A stretch of 64,000 nucleotides of DNA. Origin: Allostella sp. ATCC 35155 (GTDB lineage: Bacteria > Pseudomonadota > Alphaproteobacteria > ATCC43930 > Allostellaceae). The stretch is taken from positions 1,980,001-2,044,000 of the forward strand of contig AP019701.1 in NCBI GenBank assembly GCA_006738865.1, read 5' to 3'. Positions 24,766-34,302 of this stretch are shown one piece after another (within the stretch, counting starts at the first letter, position 1; every line of letters starts with the position of its first letter). A program made the translations under genes and the position numbers. The notes beneath the pieces are model-generated. The model had not been told where the DNA came from. It did no database searches and worked only from the letters and a program-made list of their open reading frames with translations.

Positions 24766-25572
24766 ATGTCCGATGCCGCAGTTGCCGCCGATCCCGATCT
24801 CGCCGCCGCCATGCCCTTCTTCGCGTCGGAGTTCGACCTGCCGCCGCCGACGCGGCCGGTGCGCAGCTACATCATCGCCTCGACGCCGCGCAGCGGGTCG
24901 ATGCTGCTGTGCGATCTGCTGCACCGGACGGGCACGATGGGGGTGCCGACGGAGTACTTCAACCAGCGCGACATGATCGTGCCGACCGCCCGGCGCCTCG
25001 GCCTGGCGCTGCCGGTCGGGACGGGAACCTACATCGCCGCCCTGACGCGCCGCCGCACCAGCGCCAGCGGTGCCTTCGGGGTGAAGATGCACTTCCATCA
25101 GGCTTGGCCCCTGCTCGGCCAGCGGGCCTTTCGCCAGTACCTGGCTAGCAGCCGCTTCGTCTGGCTGCGCCGCGGCGACCTGATGGCCCAGGCGACCTCG
25201 CTCGCCATCGCGACGCGCACCAATCGCTGGTTCCGGCTGCGCGCGGCACAAGGTGCGGCGGAGCCGGACGCGGGCACCGTCGACATCGGCGCGCTGTTCG
25301 ACGCCGTCGCGCGCATCCGGGCCGAGACCACGTTCTGGCAGCAGTTCTTCGCGATCAACCGCATCCGGCCGCTCGAGATCACCTACGAGCAACTGCTGGA
25401 GGATGCCGGCCGCACCGTCGCCGCCGTCGGCCGGCTGATCCAGGTCGAGCCGGGCCCGGTCCCCACGCTCGACCAGTCGCGCTTCCTGCCGTCGGCGGCC
25501 GACGAATCCGCCCGCTGGCGCGACGGCGTGACGACCATGATGCGCATCACGGACGACCGGGCGAAGGCCTGA
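24766..25572 (+). CDS. Stf0-like sulfotransferase
   Basis: A 268-aa PAPS-dependent sulfotransferase of the Stf0 (trehalose 2-sulfotransferase) group. The 5'-phosphosulfate-binding loop is in SYIIASTPRSGSMLLCDLL (about 34-52), followed by GTMGVPTEYFNQ and FGVKMHFHQAWPLL. The 3'-phosphate site is probably in RFVWLRRGDLMAQATS. The C-terminal Stf0-like ITYEQLLEDAGRTV is also present. It should sulfate a carbohydrate or lipid-linked acceptor, unknown here. It lies alone between tRNA-Arg and the kinase gene. Confidence 0.85.
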   Translation: MSDAAVAADPDLAAAMPFFASEFDLPPPTRPVRSYIIASTPRSGSMLLCDLLHRTGTMGVPTEYFNQRDMIVPTARRLGLALPVGTGTYIAALTRRRTSASGAFGVKMHFHQAWPLLGQRAFRQYLASSRFVWLRRGDLMAQATSLAIATRTNRWFRLRAAQGAAEPDAGTVDIGALFDAVARIRAETTFWQQFFAINRIRPLEITYEQLLEDAGRTVAAVGRLIQVEPGPVPTLDQSRFLPSAADESARWRDGVTTMMRITDDRAKA

Positions 25573-25667
25573 TCCGGCCGCCGCGGCGGCGCTGCCGTCT
25601 TTCGCATCCTGCTCTCGCGCTTCTGTTGGGTTGTCGGGCCGTGCTTCTGCTATAGGCTGAACTCCGG

Positions 25668-28154
25668 ATGCTGGGGACGGGGGCGATGGAACAGCCGGAC
25701 GCGCGCAGAGGGCGGCCATCGATCGGCGGGTTCCTGCTGCTGCGGATCGTCGCCATCTGCGTCGTCGCGGTCACCCTGTTCAGCGTCGCGATTCATCTGC
25801 TGATCGTCCGGCCGGCGCAGGACCAGCTGGCCCGCGTCTCCATGGACCTGTCCACCGACCGTCTGGAGGCGGAGTTCCGGCTGACCGCGGCCGGCGCCGA
25901 GCAGTTCCTCGCCTTTCTGCGCGACTGGGTCGCCCTCGGCCCGACCGACCTGGAAGACCCCGACGACCTCGTCCGCCTCAGCATCGCGCAGCTGCGCAAC
26001 CGGCCGTTCCTGCTCAACATGCTGTTCGCCGAGCCCGACGGCAGCGGGCTGATCGTCGGCAAGCATGGCGACGGCTACCTGGTCCGCAAGATCGACGAGG
26101 CGGCGACGCCCGGGCGCCAGCGCTGGCGGCGCTACGAGCTGGACGGCCGCCCGCGCGGTGCGGAGGAAGTGGTCGCGCGGACGTACGATCCCCGCCGCCG
26201 CCCCTGGTTCGCCGGCGCGGCCGAGGCCGGCGCCGGACGCATCCACTGGACCGAGCCCTACATCTTCTTCGAGACGCGCGATCCCGGGATCACGGTCTCG
26301 ACGCAGCTCGCGCCGAGCGGGCCGCATGGCGGCATGGTCGTCGGGCTCGACTTCACCGTGCGCGACATCTCGAACATGACGCGCGGCTTCCGGGTCGGCC
26401 AGTCGGGCGGGATGACCCTGCTGACGGGCGATGGCGGGGTGCTCGGCCTGCCCTACGGGGCCGACGCGGCGCCGTGGCTGTCGGGCCGGTCGGCACGCCT
26501 GCCGCAGCCGGCCGAGATCGGCCTGAAGCCGGTCGCGGCCGCCTGGGCCGCCCGGCAGGGCCAGGCCGGGTTGCACGCCGATGGCGACACCCGGGTCGTG
26601 ATCGACGGGAAGACCTGGATCGTCCGCTTTCGCCCGATGATGCTGGACAATCTCGGGCTGGTCATCGCGGCGGCGGCTCCCAGGGACGACTTCACGTTCG
26701 GCAGCCAGCGGGACGCGCTGGTCCTCGCCGGCCTGGTGCTGGCCGTGCTGATCCTGGCCTTCGCCCTGTCGCGCCAGATGGCGCGCCGGTTCCAGCGGGT
26801 GATGCAGGAACTGGCGGCGGAGAGCGCGCGGATCGGTGGACTGAAGCTCGATCGCCCCGTCGTGGTCGCCAGCCGCCTGCGCGAGATCGCCACCCTGGTC
26901 GATGCGCAGGAGCGGATGCGCCTGATGCTGCGGGCGGCGACCAACGAGCTGGAGGCGACGGTCGCCGAGCGCACCCGCGATCTGGCCGACCGCGAGGCGC
27001 TGCTGCGCAACATCCTCGATACCGTCCCGATCGGCCTCGCCATGCTGCGCCTGGAGCGTGGATTCGCGCCGACCATCGTCATGATCAACCGGGCCGGGGC
27101 GGCGATGCTCCGCCAGGCTCCGGGCGAGCTGACCGGCGCCGGCGCCACCGGCTTCTGGGCGCAGCCGCGGGCAGTCGCGCGGCAGGCCCGGTGTCTGCGC
27201 CGCGACGGCACGATCGGCGACTTCGAGACCCGCCTGCGGCGATCGGACGGCAGCGAGTTCTGGGCGGCGCTGACGGCGGTCGTCACGCAGCATCTCGGGC
27301 GGACGGTGGCGCTCGGCGCCTTCCTCGACGTGTCGGCGCGCAAGGCCGAGGAGGAGCGCGCCGACGAGGCGCTGCGTCAGCTGCGCGACGCCCAGGCGCA
27401 GCTCGTGCAGGCGGAGAAGCTGTCGGCCCTGGCGCGCCTCGTCGCCGGCGTCGCGCACGAGATCAACACGCCCGTCGGGATCGCCTTCACCGCCGCCTCG
27501 ACGCTGGCCGGCGAAGCGCGGGCGGTCGAGGCGCTGGCGCAAGCCGGCGGGGCGAAGCGCTCGGACGTGATGCGCTTCCTCGCCATGGCGCGGGAGACGG
27601 CGGCGCTCATGGAGACGCACTGCAGGACCGCCGCCGACCTCATCCAGAGCTTCAAGAAGGTGGCGGTCGACCAGTCGAGCGACGACCGGCGGCAGTTCCG
27701 CCTGGCGCCCTATCTGGAGGAGGTCGTCGTCAGCCTGCGGCCGGAATACCGCAAGGGCGGACACCAGGTGAGCGTCGACTGCCCGGACGACATCGCCCTC
27801 GACAGCTATCCCGGCGCCGTCGGCCAGATCGTGACCATTCTCGTCGTCAATGCGACGATCCATGCCTTTCCCGACGGGGTCGCCGGCAATGTCCGGCTGA
27901 CGGTGCGGCGGCTCGATGGCGGGATGGTCGAACTGCGCTACCAGGACGACGGGCGCGGCATTCCCCCCGAACATCGCGGGCGCCTGTTCGAGCCCTTCTT
28001 CACCACCCGCCGGGGGCAGGGGGGCAGCGGCCTCGGCCTGCATATCCTGCACAATCTTGCCGTCGCCAAGCTCGGCGGACAGGTACACTATGAGGACGGA
28101 CCAGGAGGCGGCGCGGTCTTCGTCATCCGGTTCCCGACCACGGCTCGCGCATGA
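25668..28154 (+). CDS. Membrane sensor histidine kinase (Cache-PAS-HisKA-HATPase)
   Basis: An 828-aa hybrid-free sensor kinase. TM1 (GGFLLLRIVAICVVAVTLFS, about 22-41) and TM2 (ALVLAGLVLAVLILAFAL, about 350) enclose a periplasmic Cache-like sensor. A HAMP-like linker and coiled coil, then a PAS domain (about 445-570), precede HisKA with the phospho-acceptor in ARLVAGVAHEINTPVG (His near 597). The HATPase has DDGRGIPPEHRGRLFEPFFTT and GGSGLGLHIL. The ATG at 25686 with GGGGACGGGGG upstream is an alternative start. It overlaps its response regulator gene by 4 bp, so they form a cognate pair. Confidence 0.9.
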   Translation: MLGTGAMEQPDARRGRPSIGGFLLLRIVAICVVAVTLFSVAIHLLIVRPAQDQLARVSMDLSTDRLEAEFRLTAAGAEQFLAFLRDWVALGPTDLEDPDDLVRLSIAQLRNRPFLLNMLFAEPDGSGLIVGKHGDGYLVRKIDEAATPGRQRWRRYELDGRPRGAEEVVARTYDPRRRPWFAGAAEAGAGRIHWTEPYIFFETRDPGITVSTQLAPSGPHGGMVVGLDFTVRDISNMTRGFRVGQSGGMTLLTGDGGVLGLPYGADAAPWLSGRSARLPQPAEIGLKPVAAAWAARQGQAGLHADGDTRVVIDGKTWIVRFRPMMLDNLGLVIAAAAPRDDFTFGSQRDALVLAGLVLAVLILAFALSRQMARRFQRVMQELAAESARIGGLKLDRPVVVASRLREIATLVDAQERMRLMLRAATNELEATVAERTRDLADREALLRNILDTVPIGLAMLRLERGFAPTIVMINRAGAAMLRQAPGELTGAGATGFWAQPRAVARQARCLRRDGTIGDFETRLRRSDGSEFWAALTAVVTQHLGRTVALGAFLDVSARKAEEERADEALRQLRDAQAQLVQAEKLSALARLVAGVAHEINTPVGIAFTAASTLAGEARAVEALAQAGGAKRSDVMRFLAMARETAALMETHCRTAADLIQSFKKVAVDQSSDDRRQFRLAPYLEEVVVSLRPEYRKGGHQVSVDCPDDIALDSYPGAVGQIVTILVVNATIHAFPDGVAGNVRLTVRRLDGGMVELRYQDDGRGIPPEHRGRLFEPFFTTRRGQGGSGLGLHILHNLAVAKLGGQVHYEDGPGGGAVFVIRFPTTARA

Positions 28155-29767
28155 CCCGCGAGGTTCGGCCGACGGAGCAATCGATGGTGGAAGACGACTT
28201 CTTTCCCGACGAGCCGGACGAGGCCGGGCCGCCGTCGGCGGAAGCCGGCGGCGACCCATGGAACGTCCTGATCGTCGACGACGAGCCGGGCATCCATCAG
28301 GTGACGCGGCTGGCACTCGGCGGGATCCGGTTCCAGGGCCGGCCGGTCGAGTTCCTTTCCGCCTATTCGGGGCGGGAGGGGCTGGCGCTGCTGTCCGCGC
28401 GCATGGACATCGCCCTGATCCTGCTCGATGTCGTCATGGAGTCGGACCATGCCGGGCTCGACCTGGCGCGGGCTGTCCGGGAGGAGCTGCACAATCATCA
28501 GGTGCGGATCATCCTGCGCACGGGGCAGCCCGGGGTCGCGCCGGAACGGCAGGTGATCGAGGCCTACGACATCAACGACTACAAGGCCAAGACCGAGCTG
28601 ACGCGGGACAAGCTCTATACCGCGCTGATCGGGACGCTGCGCTCCTACGCCGACATCGTCACGATCGAGCAGAGCCGGCGGATGATCGAGGCACACCGCC
28701 AGGGGCTGCTCAAGGTGATCGAAGCCTCGTCCGCGATCTTCCGCCTCCAGACCGTCCCATTGTTCGCGCAAGGGGTGCTGGAACAGCTCAATGCCCTGAT
28801 CTTCACCGACGACGAGGCCGTCTTCGCCCGCGGCGGCGGTTTGGCGGCGCTGTCGCTGGCGGCGCCGCTCAATGTCGTAGCGGCGACCGGCCACTATGCC
28901 GGCAGCAACGACCGCGAGCTCCGCTCGGTGGTCGCGCCGCCGCTCGCCGCGACCATCGACCGGGCACTCGCCGAACGCCGCAGCATCCGCGCATCCGACC
29001 ATTTCGTAGGCTTCGTCCAGGGGCGCGGCGAGGAGGCGAACCTGCTGGTGATCGACGGGCCGGTGCATCTTTCTGCGGCCGACGCCTCGCTGCTGGAGCT
29101 GTTCTGCCGCAATGTCGGCATCGGCTACGAGAACCTGCTGCTGCGCGGCGAGGTCGAGCAGACCCAGCGCGACATCATCTATCGCCTGGGCGAGGTGGTG
29201 GAGACGCGCTCGAAGGAGACCGGCAACCACGTCCGCCGTCTGGCCGAATACTCCTACATCCTGGGCCGCGCCCTGGGCCTGGACGAGATCGAGGCGGAGA
29301 TCCTGCGGACGGCCTCGCCAATGCACGATATCGGCAAGGTCGGCATCCCCGACAGCATCCTGAACAAGCCGGGGCCACTGACGCCGGAGGAGCGGTCGGT
29401 GATGCAGACCCATGCCGCGATCGGCTGGCAGATGCTGCGCGACGCCCGGCCGCGCATCCTCCAGGCGGCCGCCGTGATCGCCCACGAGCATCACGAGAAA
29501 TGGAACGGCAGCGGCTATCCGCGCGGGCTGGCCGGCGATGCGATCCATCTCTTCGGCCGCATCACCGCCCTCGTCGACGTCTTCGACGCGCTGGCGAGCG
29601 AGCGGGTCTACAAGAAGGCATGGGAGTTGCCGCGCGTGCTGGACCTGCTGCGCAGCGAGCGCGGCCAGCATTTCGACCCGGCCGTCGTCGACGCCTTCTT
29701 CGGCGTCCTCGACCAGATCGAGGCGATCCGGGGCCGCTATTCGGACGCGGCGGCGCCGGCGGGCTGA
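28151..29767 (+). CDS. Response regulator with DUF3369 and HD-GYP c-di-GMP phosphodiesterase
   Basis: A 538-aa output protein. The receiver domain has WNVLIVDDEPGIHQVTRLAL (acidic pocket) and phospho-Asp in ALILLDVVM (near residue 92), with Lys in DYKAKTELT. A central DUF3369 domain (about 170-330) precedes HD-GYP: HVRRLAEYS, HDIGKVGIPDSILNK (HD pair), HEHHEKWNGSGYPRGL (GYP) and ALVDVFDAL. Active-site residues look intact, so it should degrade c-di-GMP when phosphorylated. The frame starts inside the kinase stop codon (ATGA). Confidence 0.92.
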   Translation: MTREVRPTEQSMVEDDFFPDEPDEAGPPSAEAGGDPWNVLIVDDEPGIHQVTRLALGGIRFQGRPVEFLSAYSGREGLALLSARMDIALILLDVVMESDHAGLDLARAVREELHNHQVRIILRTGQPGVAPERQVIEAYDINDYKAKTELTRDKLYTALIGTLRSYADIVTIEQSRRMIEAHRQGLLKVIEASSAIFRLQTVPLFAQGVLEQLNALIFTDDEAVFARGGGLAALSLAAPLNVVAATGHYAGSNDRELRSVVAPPLAATIDRALAERRSIRASDHFVGFVQGRGEEANLLVIDGPVHLSAADASLLELFCRNVGIGYENLLLRGEVEQTQRDIIYRLGEVVETRSKETGNHVRRLAEYSYILGRALGLDEIEAEILRTASPMHDIGKVGIPDSILNKPGPLTPEERSVMQTHAAIGWQMLRDARPRILQAAAVIAHEHHEKWNGSGYPRGLAGDAIHLFGRITALVDVFDALASERVYKKAWELPRVLDLLRSERGQHFDPAVVDAFFGVLDQIEAIRGRYSDAAAPAG

Positions 29768-29924
29768 CGGCCCGCCGGGAGTGGGACCGCCGGCAGCGGG
29801 GCCGGCGAGGGGCGCGATGCCGCGGCTCGGCGGGGATGCCGGCGATGGCGAACTGCGCTACTGTCGCGGCGCGGCCGGGCAACGGCCGGGTCAACGGATC
29901 GAGATTTCCCGGGAGGGATCCAGA

Positions 29925-32090
29925 ATGTCGGTACAGAGCGAGCGGGCCGCGGCGGTCGCCGCGACCGTGGCGCGGGTGCGTGCGATCGAGGCGACGCAGG
30001 GCACGGGGGCGGACGCGCTGGGCGCGATCGCCGCCGAACTGACGGGGCTGGCGTCCCGGACGGCGCTGTTTCCGCCCGGCCATTTCCCCGTCGCCGGCGG
30101 CAAGGGCACGATCTACCGCCTTTCGGAGGATGCCGACCACCGGTTCGCCCTCTATGCCTCCGCCGGCGTGCCGGGCAAGGCGCAGCCGCCGCACGACCAC
30201 ACCACCTGGGCGGCGATCAGCGGCGTCTATGGCGAGGAGCGCAACACCTTCTGGAGCCGCACCGACGACGGTACGGTCGCCGGCCGGGCGACCATCGTCG
30301 AGACGGGGGGCAAGACCGTCCGCCGCGGCAATGCGGTCTCGTTCGGCCCCGACGACATCCATTCGATCCATGTCGAGGGCAAGGTGCCCTCGCTGCACCT
30401 GCACCTCTACGGCATGAGCCTGGAGCACCTGCCGGCGCGGCTCGCCTTCGAGCCGGAATCCGGGACCTGCGCCGTCTTCCCGCCGCCGGGCATGGTGAAG
30501 GCGCCGCTGGTCGAGGCCGGCGAACTGAAGGCGATGCTGTCGGACGGCGAGGAACTGGCGCTGGTCGACGTGCGCGAGGAGGGCCCGTTCAGCGACGGTC
30601 ATCTCCTGTTCGCGATATCGGTGCCGCTGAGCAAGCTGGAGCCGCGCTTCGCGGCGGTGGTGCCGCGGCGCACCGCCCGGATCGTGCTGGTCGACGCGGA
30701 CGAGACGCTGGCCCATCGCGCGGCCGCGAAGCTGCAGCAGGCCGGCTACGGCAACGTCTCGGTGCTGGCCGGCGGCCAGGCATCGTGGAAGGCGGCCGGC
30801 TACGAGATCTTCTCGGGCGTCAACGTGCCGAGCAAGGCGTTCGGCGAGATCGTCGAGCATGCCTGCGAGACCCCGCGCATGGAGGCGTCGGAGATCAAGC
30901 AGCTGATGGACGCCGGCACCGACATGGTGGTGCTCGACAGCCGCCCCTGGCCGGAATACCGCAACATCAGCATCCCGACGGGCATCGACTGCCCCGGCGC
31001 CGAGCTGGTCTATCGCATCAACGATGTCGTCCGCTCGCCGGACACGCTGGTCGTCGTCAATTGCGCCGGGCGCACGCGCAGCATCATCGGTGCGCAGTCC
31101 CTGATCAACGCGGGCGTGCCGAACCGCGTGGTCGCGCTCAAGAACGGGACGATGGGTTGGCACCTCGCAGGCCTGCAGGTGGACCGCGGGGCGAGCCTCG
31201 TCGCACCCGACCCCTCGCCCGAGGGCATCGCCCGGGCGCAGGAGATGGCGGCCGAGGTCGGCCGGCGCGTCGGCGTCCGCAGCATCGACGAGGCGGAACT
31301 GGCGCGCTGGCGCGGCGAGCCGGATCGGACGACCTTCCTCCTCGACGTCCGCACGCCGGAGGAGTTCGAGGCCGGCCATCGCGCGGATTCGCGCCATGCT
31401 CCCGGCGGCCAACTCGTGCAGGCGACCGACACCTATGCCGGCATCCGCGGGGCACGCATCGTCCTCGTCGACAATGACGGGGTGCGCGCCATCATGACCG
31501 CCTCCTGGCTGGTCCAGATGGGCTGGGACGCGGTCGTGCTGCCGGACGGACTGAAGGACCGGCCGCTCGTCGCCGGGCCGGCGCCGGTGGAAATCCTGGG
31601 TGGGATGCCCGACGTGCGCGAAGTCTCGCCCGCCGAGCTCCAGGCCCTGCAGGCGTCCGGCAAGGCGGTCGTCGTCGACATCGACACCAGCCTGCGCTAC
31701 CGCGCCGGCCATGTCCCCGGGGCGTGGTTCGTAGTGCGCTCGCAGTTCGCCCAGTCGCTGCCGAAGGTTCCGCCGTCCGAACTGGTGGTGATCGCCTCCT
31801 CCGACGGGATGTTCGCGCGACTGGCCGCGCCCGAGGCGGCGGCGATCCTCGGCCGGCCGGCGGCGATCCTCGCCGGCGGCACCCGGGGCTGGAAGGCGGC
31901 CGGCATGCCGCTCGCAAAGGGCTTCGAGCATATGGCCGATGCGCCCGACGACGTCTGGTATCGGCCCTATGATCGCGACACCGGCATCGAGGAGGCGATG
32001 CACCAGTACCTGACCTGGGAGGTCGACCTCGTCGGCCAGCTCGAGCGCGACGGCGACGCGCGCTTCCGGGTCGTCCCGCCTGCGGCCTGA
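29925..32090 (+). CDS. Cupin-like domain fused to four rhodanese domains
   Basis: A 721-aa cytoplasmic protein. Residues 1-180 resemble the cysteine dioxygenase-like cupin (HDHTTWAAISGVYGEERNTFW and DDIHSIHVEGKVPSLHLHLYG). Four rhodanese modules follow, starting near 188, 318, 452 and 565. Only the second has an active-site loop with Cys (VVNCAGRTRSI, near residue 380). The others have Asp or Ser there and are probably structural. The likely role is moving or oxidising sulfane sulfur from cysteine or a persulfide. A GGGAGGGA ribosome site precedes the ATG, and cystathionine beta-lyase follows 49 bp later, supporting a sulfur role. Confidence 0.87.
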   Translation: MSVQSERAAAVAATVARVRAIEATQGTGADALGAIAAELTGLASRTALFPPGHFPVAGGKGTIYRLSEDADHRFALYASAGVPGKAQPPHDHTTWAAISGVYGEERNTFWSRTDDGTVAGRATIVETGGKTVRRGNAVSFGPDDIHSIHVEGKVPSLHLHLYGMSLEHLPARLAFEPESGTCAVFPPPGMVKAPLVEAGELKAMLSDGEELALVDVREEGPFSDGHLLFAISVPLSKLEPRFAAVVPRRTARIVLVDADETLAHRAAAKLQQAGYGNVSVLAGGQASWKAAGYEIFSGVNVPSKAFGEIVEHACETPRMEASEIKQLMDAGTDMVVLDSRPWPEYRNISIPTGIDCPGAELVYRINDVVRSPDTLVVVNCAGRTRSIIGAQSLINAGVPNRVVALKNGTMGWHLAGLQVDRGASLVAPDPSPEGIARAQEMAAEVGRRVGVRSIDEAELARWRGEPDRTTFLLDVRTPEEFEAGHRADSRHAPGGQLVQATDTYAGIRGARIVLVDNDGVRAIMTASWLVQMGWDAVVLPDGLKDRPLVAGPAPVEILGGMPDVREVSPAELQALQASGKAVVVDIDTSLRYRAGHVPGAWFVVRSQFAQSLPKVPPSELVVIASSDGMFARLAAPEAAAILGRPAAILAGGTRGWKAAGMPLAKGFEHMADAPDDVWYRPYDRDTGIEEAMHQYLTWEVDLVGQLERDGDARFRVVPPAA

Positions 32091-32139
32091 CGGCACGACG
32101 TCACGCCCTTCCGCTCCACACGAACGAAGATCCGGAACC

Positions 32140-33348
32140 ATGGACCAGGAACATCAGGCGCGCATGCGCAAGGACACGCTGCTGACCCATCTCGGCAGCC
32201 ATCCGCGGGACAATCACGGTGCGGTCAACCCGCCCGTCTATCACGCCTCGACCATCACCTTCCCGACGGTCGCCGCCCGCGAGGCGGCCCGGGCCAAGAA
32301 GTTCGAGGGCGTGACCTACGGCCGCTCCGGCACGCCGACCATCTTCGCGCTGGAAGAAGCGCTGGCCGGGGTCGAGGGCGGCTATCGCGCGATGCTCGTC
32401 TCCTCGGGGCTGGCGGCGATCACCGTCGCCATGCTGGCCTTCGTCTCGGCCGGCGACCATGTGCTGGTGGCCGACACGGTCTACGGCCCGGCCCGCAACC
32501 TGTGCGAAAAGGTGCTGAAGCGGTTCGGCGTCGAGGTCACCTACTATGATCCGCTGATCGCCGGCGGCATTGCCGAATTGATCCGGCCGAACACCAAGCT
32601 CGTCTATTGCGAGAGCCCGGGGTCGCTGACTTTCGAGATCCAGGACATTCCGGCGATCGCGGCGGCCGCCCATGCGCGCGGCGTCAAGGTGCTGCACGAC
32701 AACACCTGGGGCACGCCCTACTTCTTCCCGTCCTTCGAGCGCGGCGTCGACGTGTCGATCCATGCGGCGACGAAGTACATCGTCGGCCATTCCGACGCGA
32801 TGCTGGGCGCGATCGTCACCAATCAGGAATGCTTCCTGCCGGTGCGCCAGTCCATGGCCGACCTCGGCTACTGTGCGGGCCCCGACGACGTCTATTTCGG
32901 CCTGCGCGGCATGCGCACCATGGCGGTGCGCCTGAAGCAGCACCAGGAGAGCGCGCTGACGGTCGCGCGGTGGCTGCAGGAGCGGCCGGAGGTGGCGCAG
33001 GTGCTCTATCCGGCGCTGCCCGGCGCGCCCGGCCACGACCTCTGGAAGCGCGACTTCCTCGGCGCGTGCGGGCTCTTCTCGATCGTCCTCCAGCCGGCGG
33101 CCAAGCCCGGCATCGACGCGATGCTGGACGGCATGCGCCTCTTCGCCATGGGGGCGAGCTGGGGCGGCTTCGAAAGCCTGATCCTGCCCTCGCATCCGGA
33201 GGATCTGCGCACCGCCACCCGCTGGCAGGGAGCGGGGCCGGTGCTGCGCCTGCATATCGGGCTGGAGGATCCGGCCGACCTGATCGAGGACTTGGCGGAC
33301 GGGTTCGGCCGCATGGCCGCGACCAATCGCGCGGAGGCGGCCGAGTAG
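32140..33348 (+). CDS. metC: Cystathionine beta-lyase (Cys/Met metabolism PLP enzyme)
   Basis: A 402-aa PLP-dependent enzyme of the trans-sulfuration family. It shows NPPVYHASTITFPTV near the N terminus, the YGRSGTPTIFALEEALA segment, YCESPGSLTFEIQDI, DNTWGTPYFF and the PLP-binding Lys in ATKYIVGHSDAM. It cleaves cystathionine to homocysteine, pyruvate and ammonia; some members also release sulfide from cysteine. It directly follows the rhodanese protein and probably shares its transcript. Confidence 0.9.
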   Translation: MDQEHQARMRKDTLLTHLGSHPRDNHGAVNPPVYHASTITFPTVAAREAARAKKFEGVTYGRSGTPTIFALEEALAGVEGGYRAMLVSSGLAAITVAMLAFVSAGDHVLVADTVYGPARNLCEKVLKRFGVEVTYYDPLIAGGIAELIRPNTKLVYCESPGSLTFEIQDIPAIAAAAHARGVKVLHDNTWGTPYFFPSFERGVDVSIHAATKYIVGHSDAMLGAIVTNQECFLPVRQSMADLGYCAGPDDVYFGLRGMRTMAVRLKQHQESALTVARWLQERPEVAQVLYPALPGAPGHDLWKRDFLGACGLFSIVLQPAAKPGIDAMLDGMRLFAMGASWGGFESLILPSHPEDLRTATRWQGAGPVLRLHIGLEDPADLIEDLADGFGRMAATNRAEAAE

Positions 33349-33352
33349 GGGG

Positions 33353-34120
33353 CTACGACCCGTCGAGCTCGGCGACCTGCCGGCCGGCACCGCCCACCGC
33401 GACATATTCGGCGGGCGGGCCGCCGGCATCGGCGATCTCGCGCAGCAGCTTTTGCAGCACCGCCCGCGGATAGGCCGCGGGCTCTGTCGCGACGATGAGG
33501 AAGCTGTTGGCGCCGCCCACCACGTTGTCCCGGTAATATTCGTCGAGCGGCGGCTCGGGCGGCCAGCTCCAGGCCGGCTTGGGCCGCATGATGACCAGCC
33601 CGTTGACGGTGACGCCGGCCGCCAAGGCCAGTTCGCGGGAGAGGGCCGGCGGGCGGCCGCTGTTGTTCACGCCGTCGCCCGAGACGTCGATGACCTTGCG
33701 CTGGCCGTCATAGGCATTGGCCTCGATCATCGCGACCCCGGCCTCGATCGCCGCGCCGATGGCCGTCCAGCTCTGCGACACGCGCGGCTGCGCGGCGAGG
33801 CGCGCGGCAAAGCCGTCGGCCGCGTCCTTGCCGTCGATCAGCGACCAGCCCACGACCACGCGCTGATAGTCCTCGGCCGACCATTCGACATAGGTGACGG
33901 CGATGGCGCCGGTGCGTCCGGACCGGATGGCGTCGAGGATGCGCGGGTCGCGGAAGGCTCGGACATAGCCCTCCCGTTGCAGCCTGCCGTCGGCCTCGTC
34001 GATCGAGTGCGATACGTCGACCGCCAGCACCAGCTCGAGATCGACCGGGGCACCGGAAGCGCTGGCTGGCGTGGCGAGGAGGGTGGCCAGGAGCCACGGA
34101 ACCAACCGTCCGAACCGCAT
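33353..34120 (-). CDS. DUF1194 secreted von Willebrand-A-like protein, copy A
   Basis: A 255-aa exported protein. The signal peptide (MRFGRLVPWLLATLLATPAS, cleavage near ASAS) is followed by a VWA-type fold with a MIDAS-like LVLAVDVSHSIDEADGRLQREGY, VTYVEWSAEDYQ, VIDVSGDGVNNSGRPP and NGLVIM. The function of DUF1194 is unknown; the MIDAS motif suggests metal-dependent adhesion or assembly. It converges on metC and is separated from a paralogue by exactly one MITE-like element. Confidence 0.83.
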   Translation of the reverse strand: MRFGRLVPWLLATLLATPASASGAPVDLELVLAVDVSHSIDEADGRLQREGYVRAFRDPRILDAIRSGRTGAIAVTYVEWSAEDYQRVVVGWSLIDGKDAADGFAARLAAQPRVSQSWTAIGAAIEAGVAMIEANAYDGQRKVIDVSGDGVNNSGRPPALSRELALAAGVTVNGLVIMRPKPAWSWPPEPPLDEYYRDNVVGGANSFLIVATEPAAYPRAVLQKLLREIADAGGPPAEYVAVGGAGRQVAELDGS

Positions 34121-34127
34121 CCGGCCG

Positions 34128-34302
34128 ATACGAAGGCGGCTGCTCCACGACTCGTGGTGCTGGCCAGCATCCGAGCGTCCCTCGACTTCGCTCGGGATGA
34201 AGCAATGCTTTGTTTTGATTGAAGAAAACGACTCATCCCGAGCGAAGTCGAGGGACGCAACGGCATCGGCTACGAGTCTTTTCATGCTCACCCGGCTCAG
34301 TG
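34128..34302. repeat. Palindromic MITE/REP-like element, copy 2 (175 bp, decayed ends)
   Basis: The left 41 bp align without gaps to the left end of copy 1 at 24417 (28 of 41 identical). The central 26-bp inverted repeat (34175-34200 and 34233-34258) is perfect. The right terminal repeat has decayed. The element fills the whole gap between the two DUF1194 genes. Confidence 0.7.

Noticed and set aside
25650-28316. Long minus-strand frame opposite the sensor kinase
   Set aside because: It has no recognisable motif, and the plus-strand kinase has complete Cache, PAS, HisKA and HATPase features.
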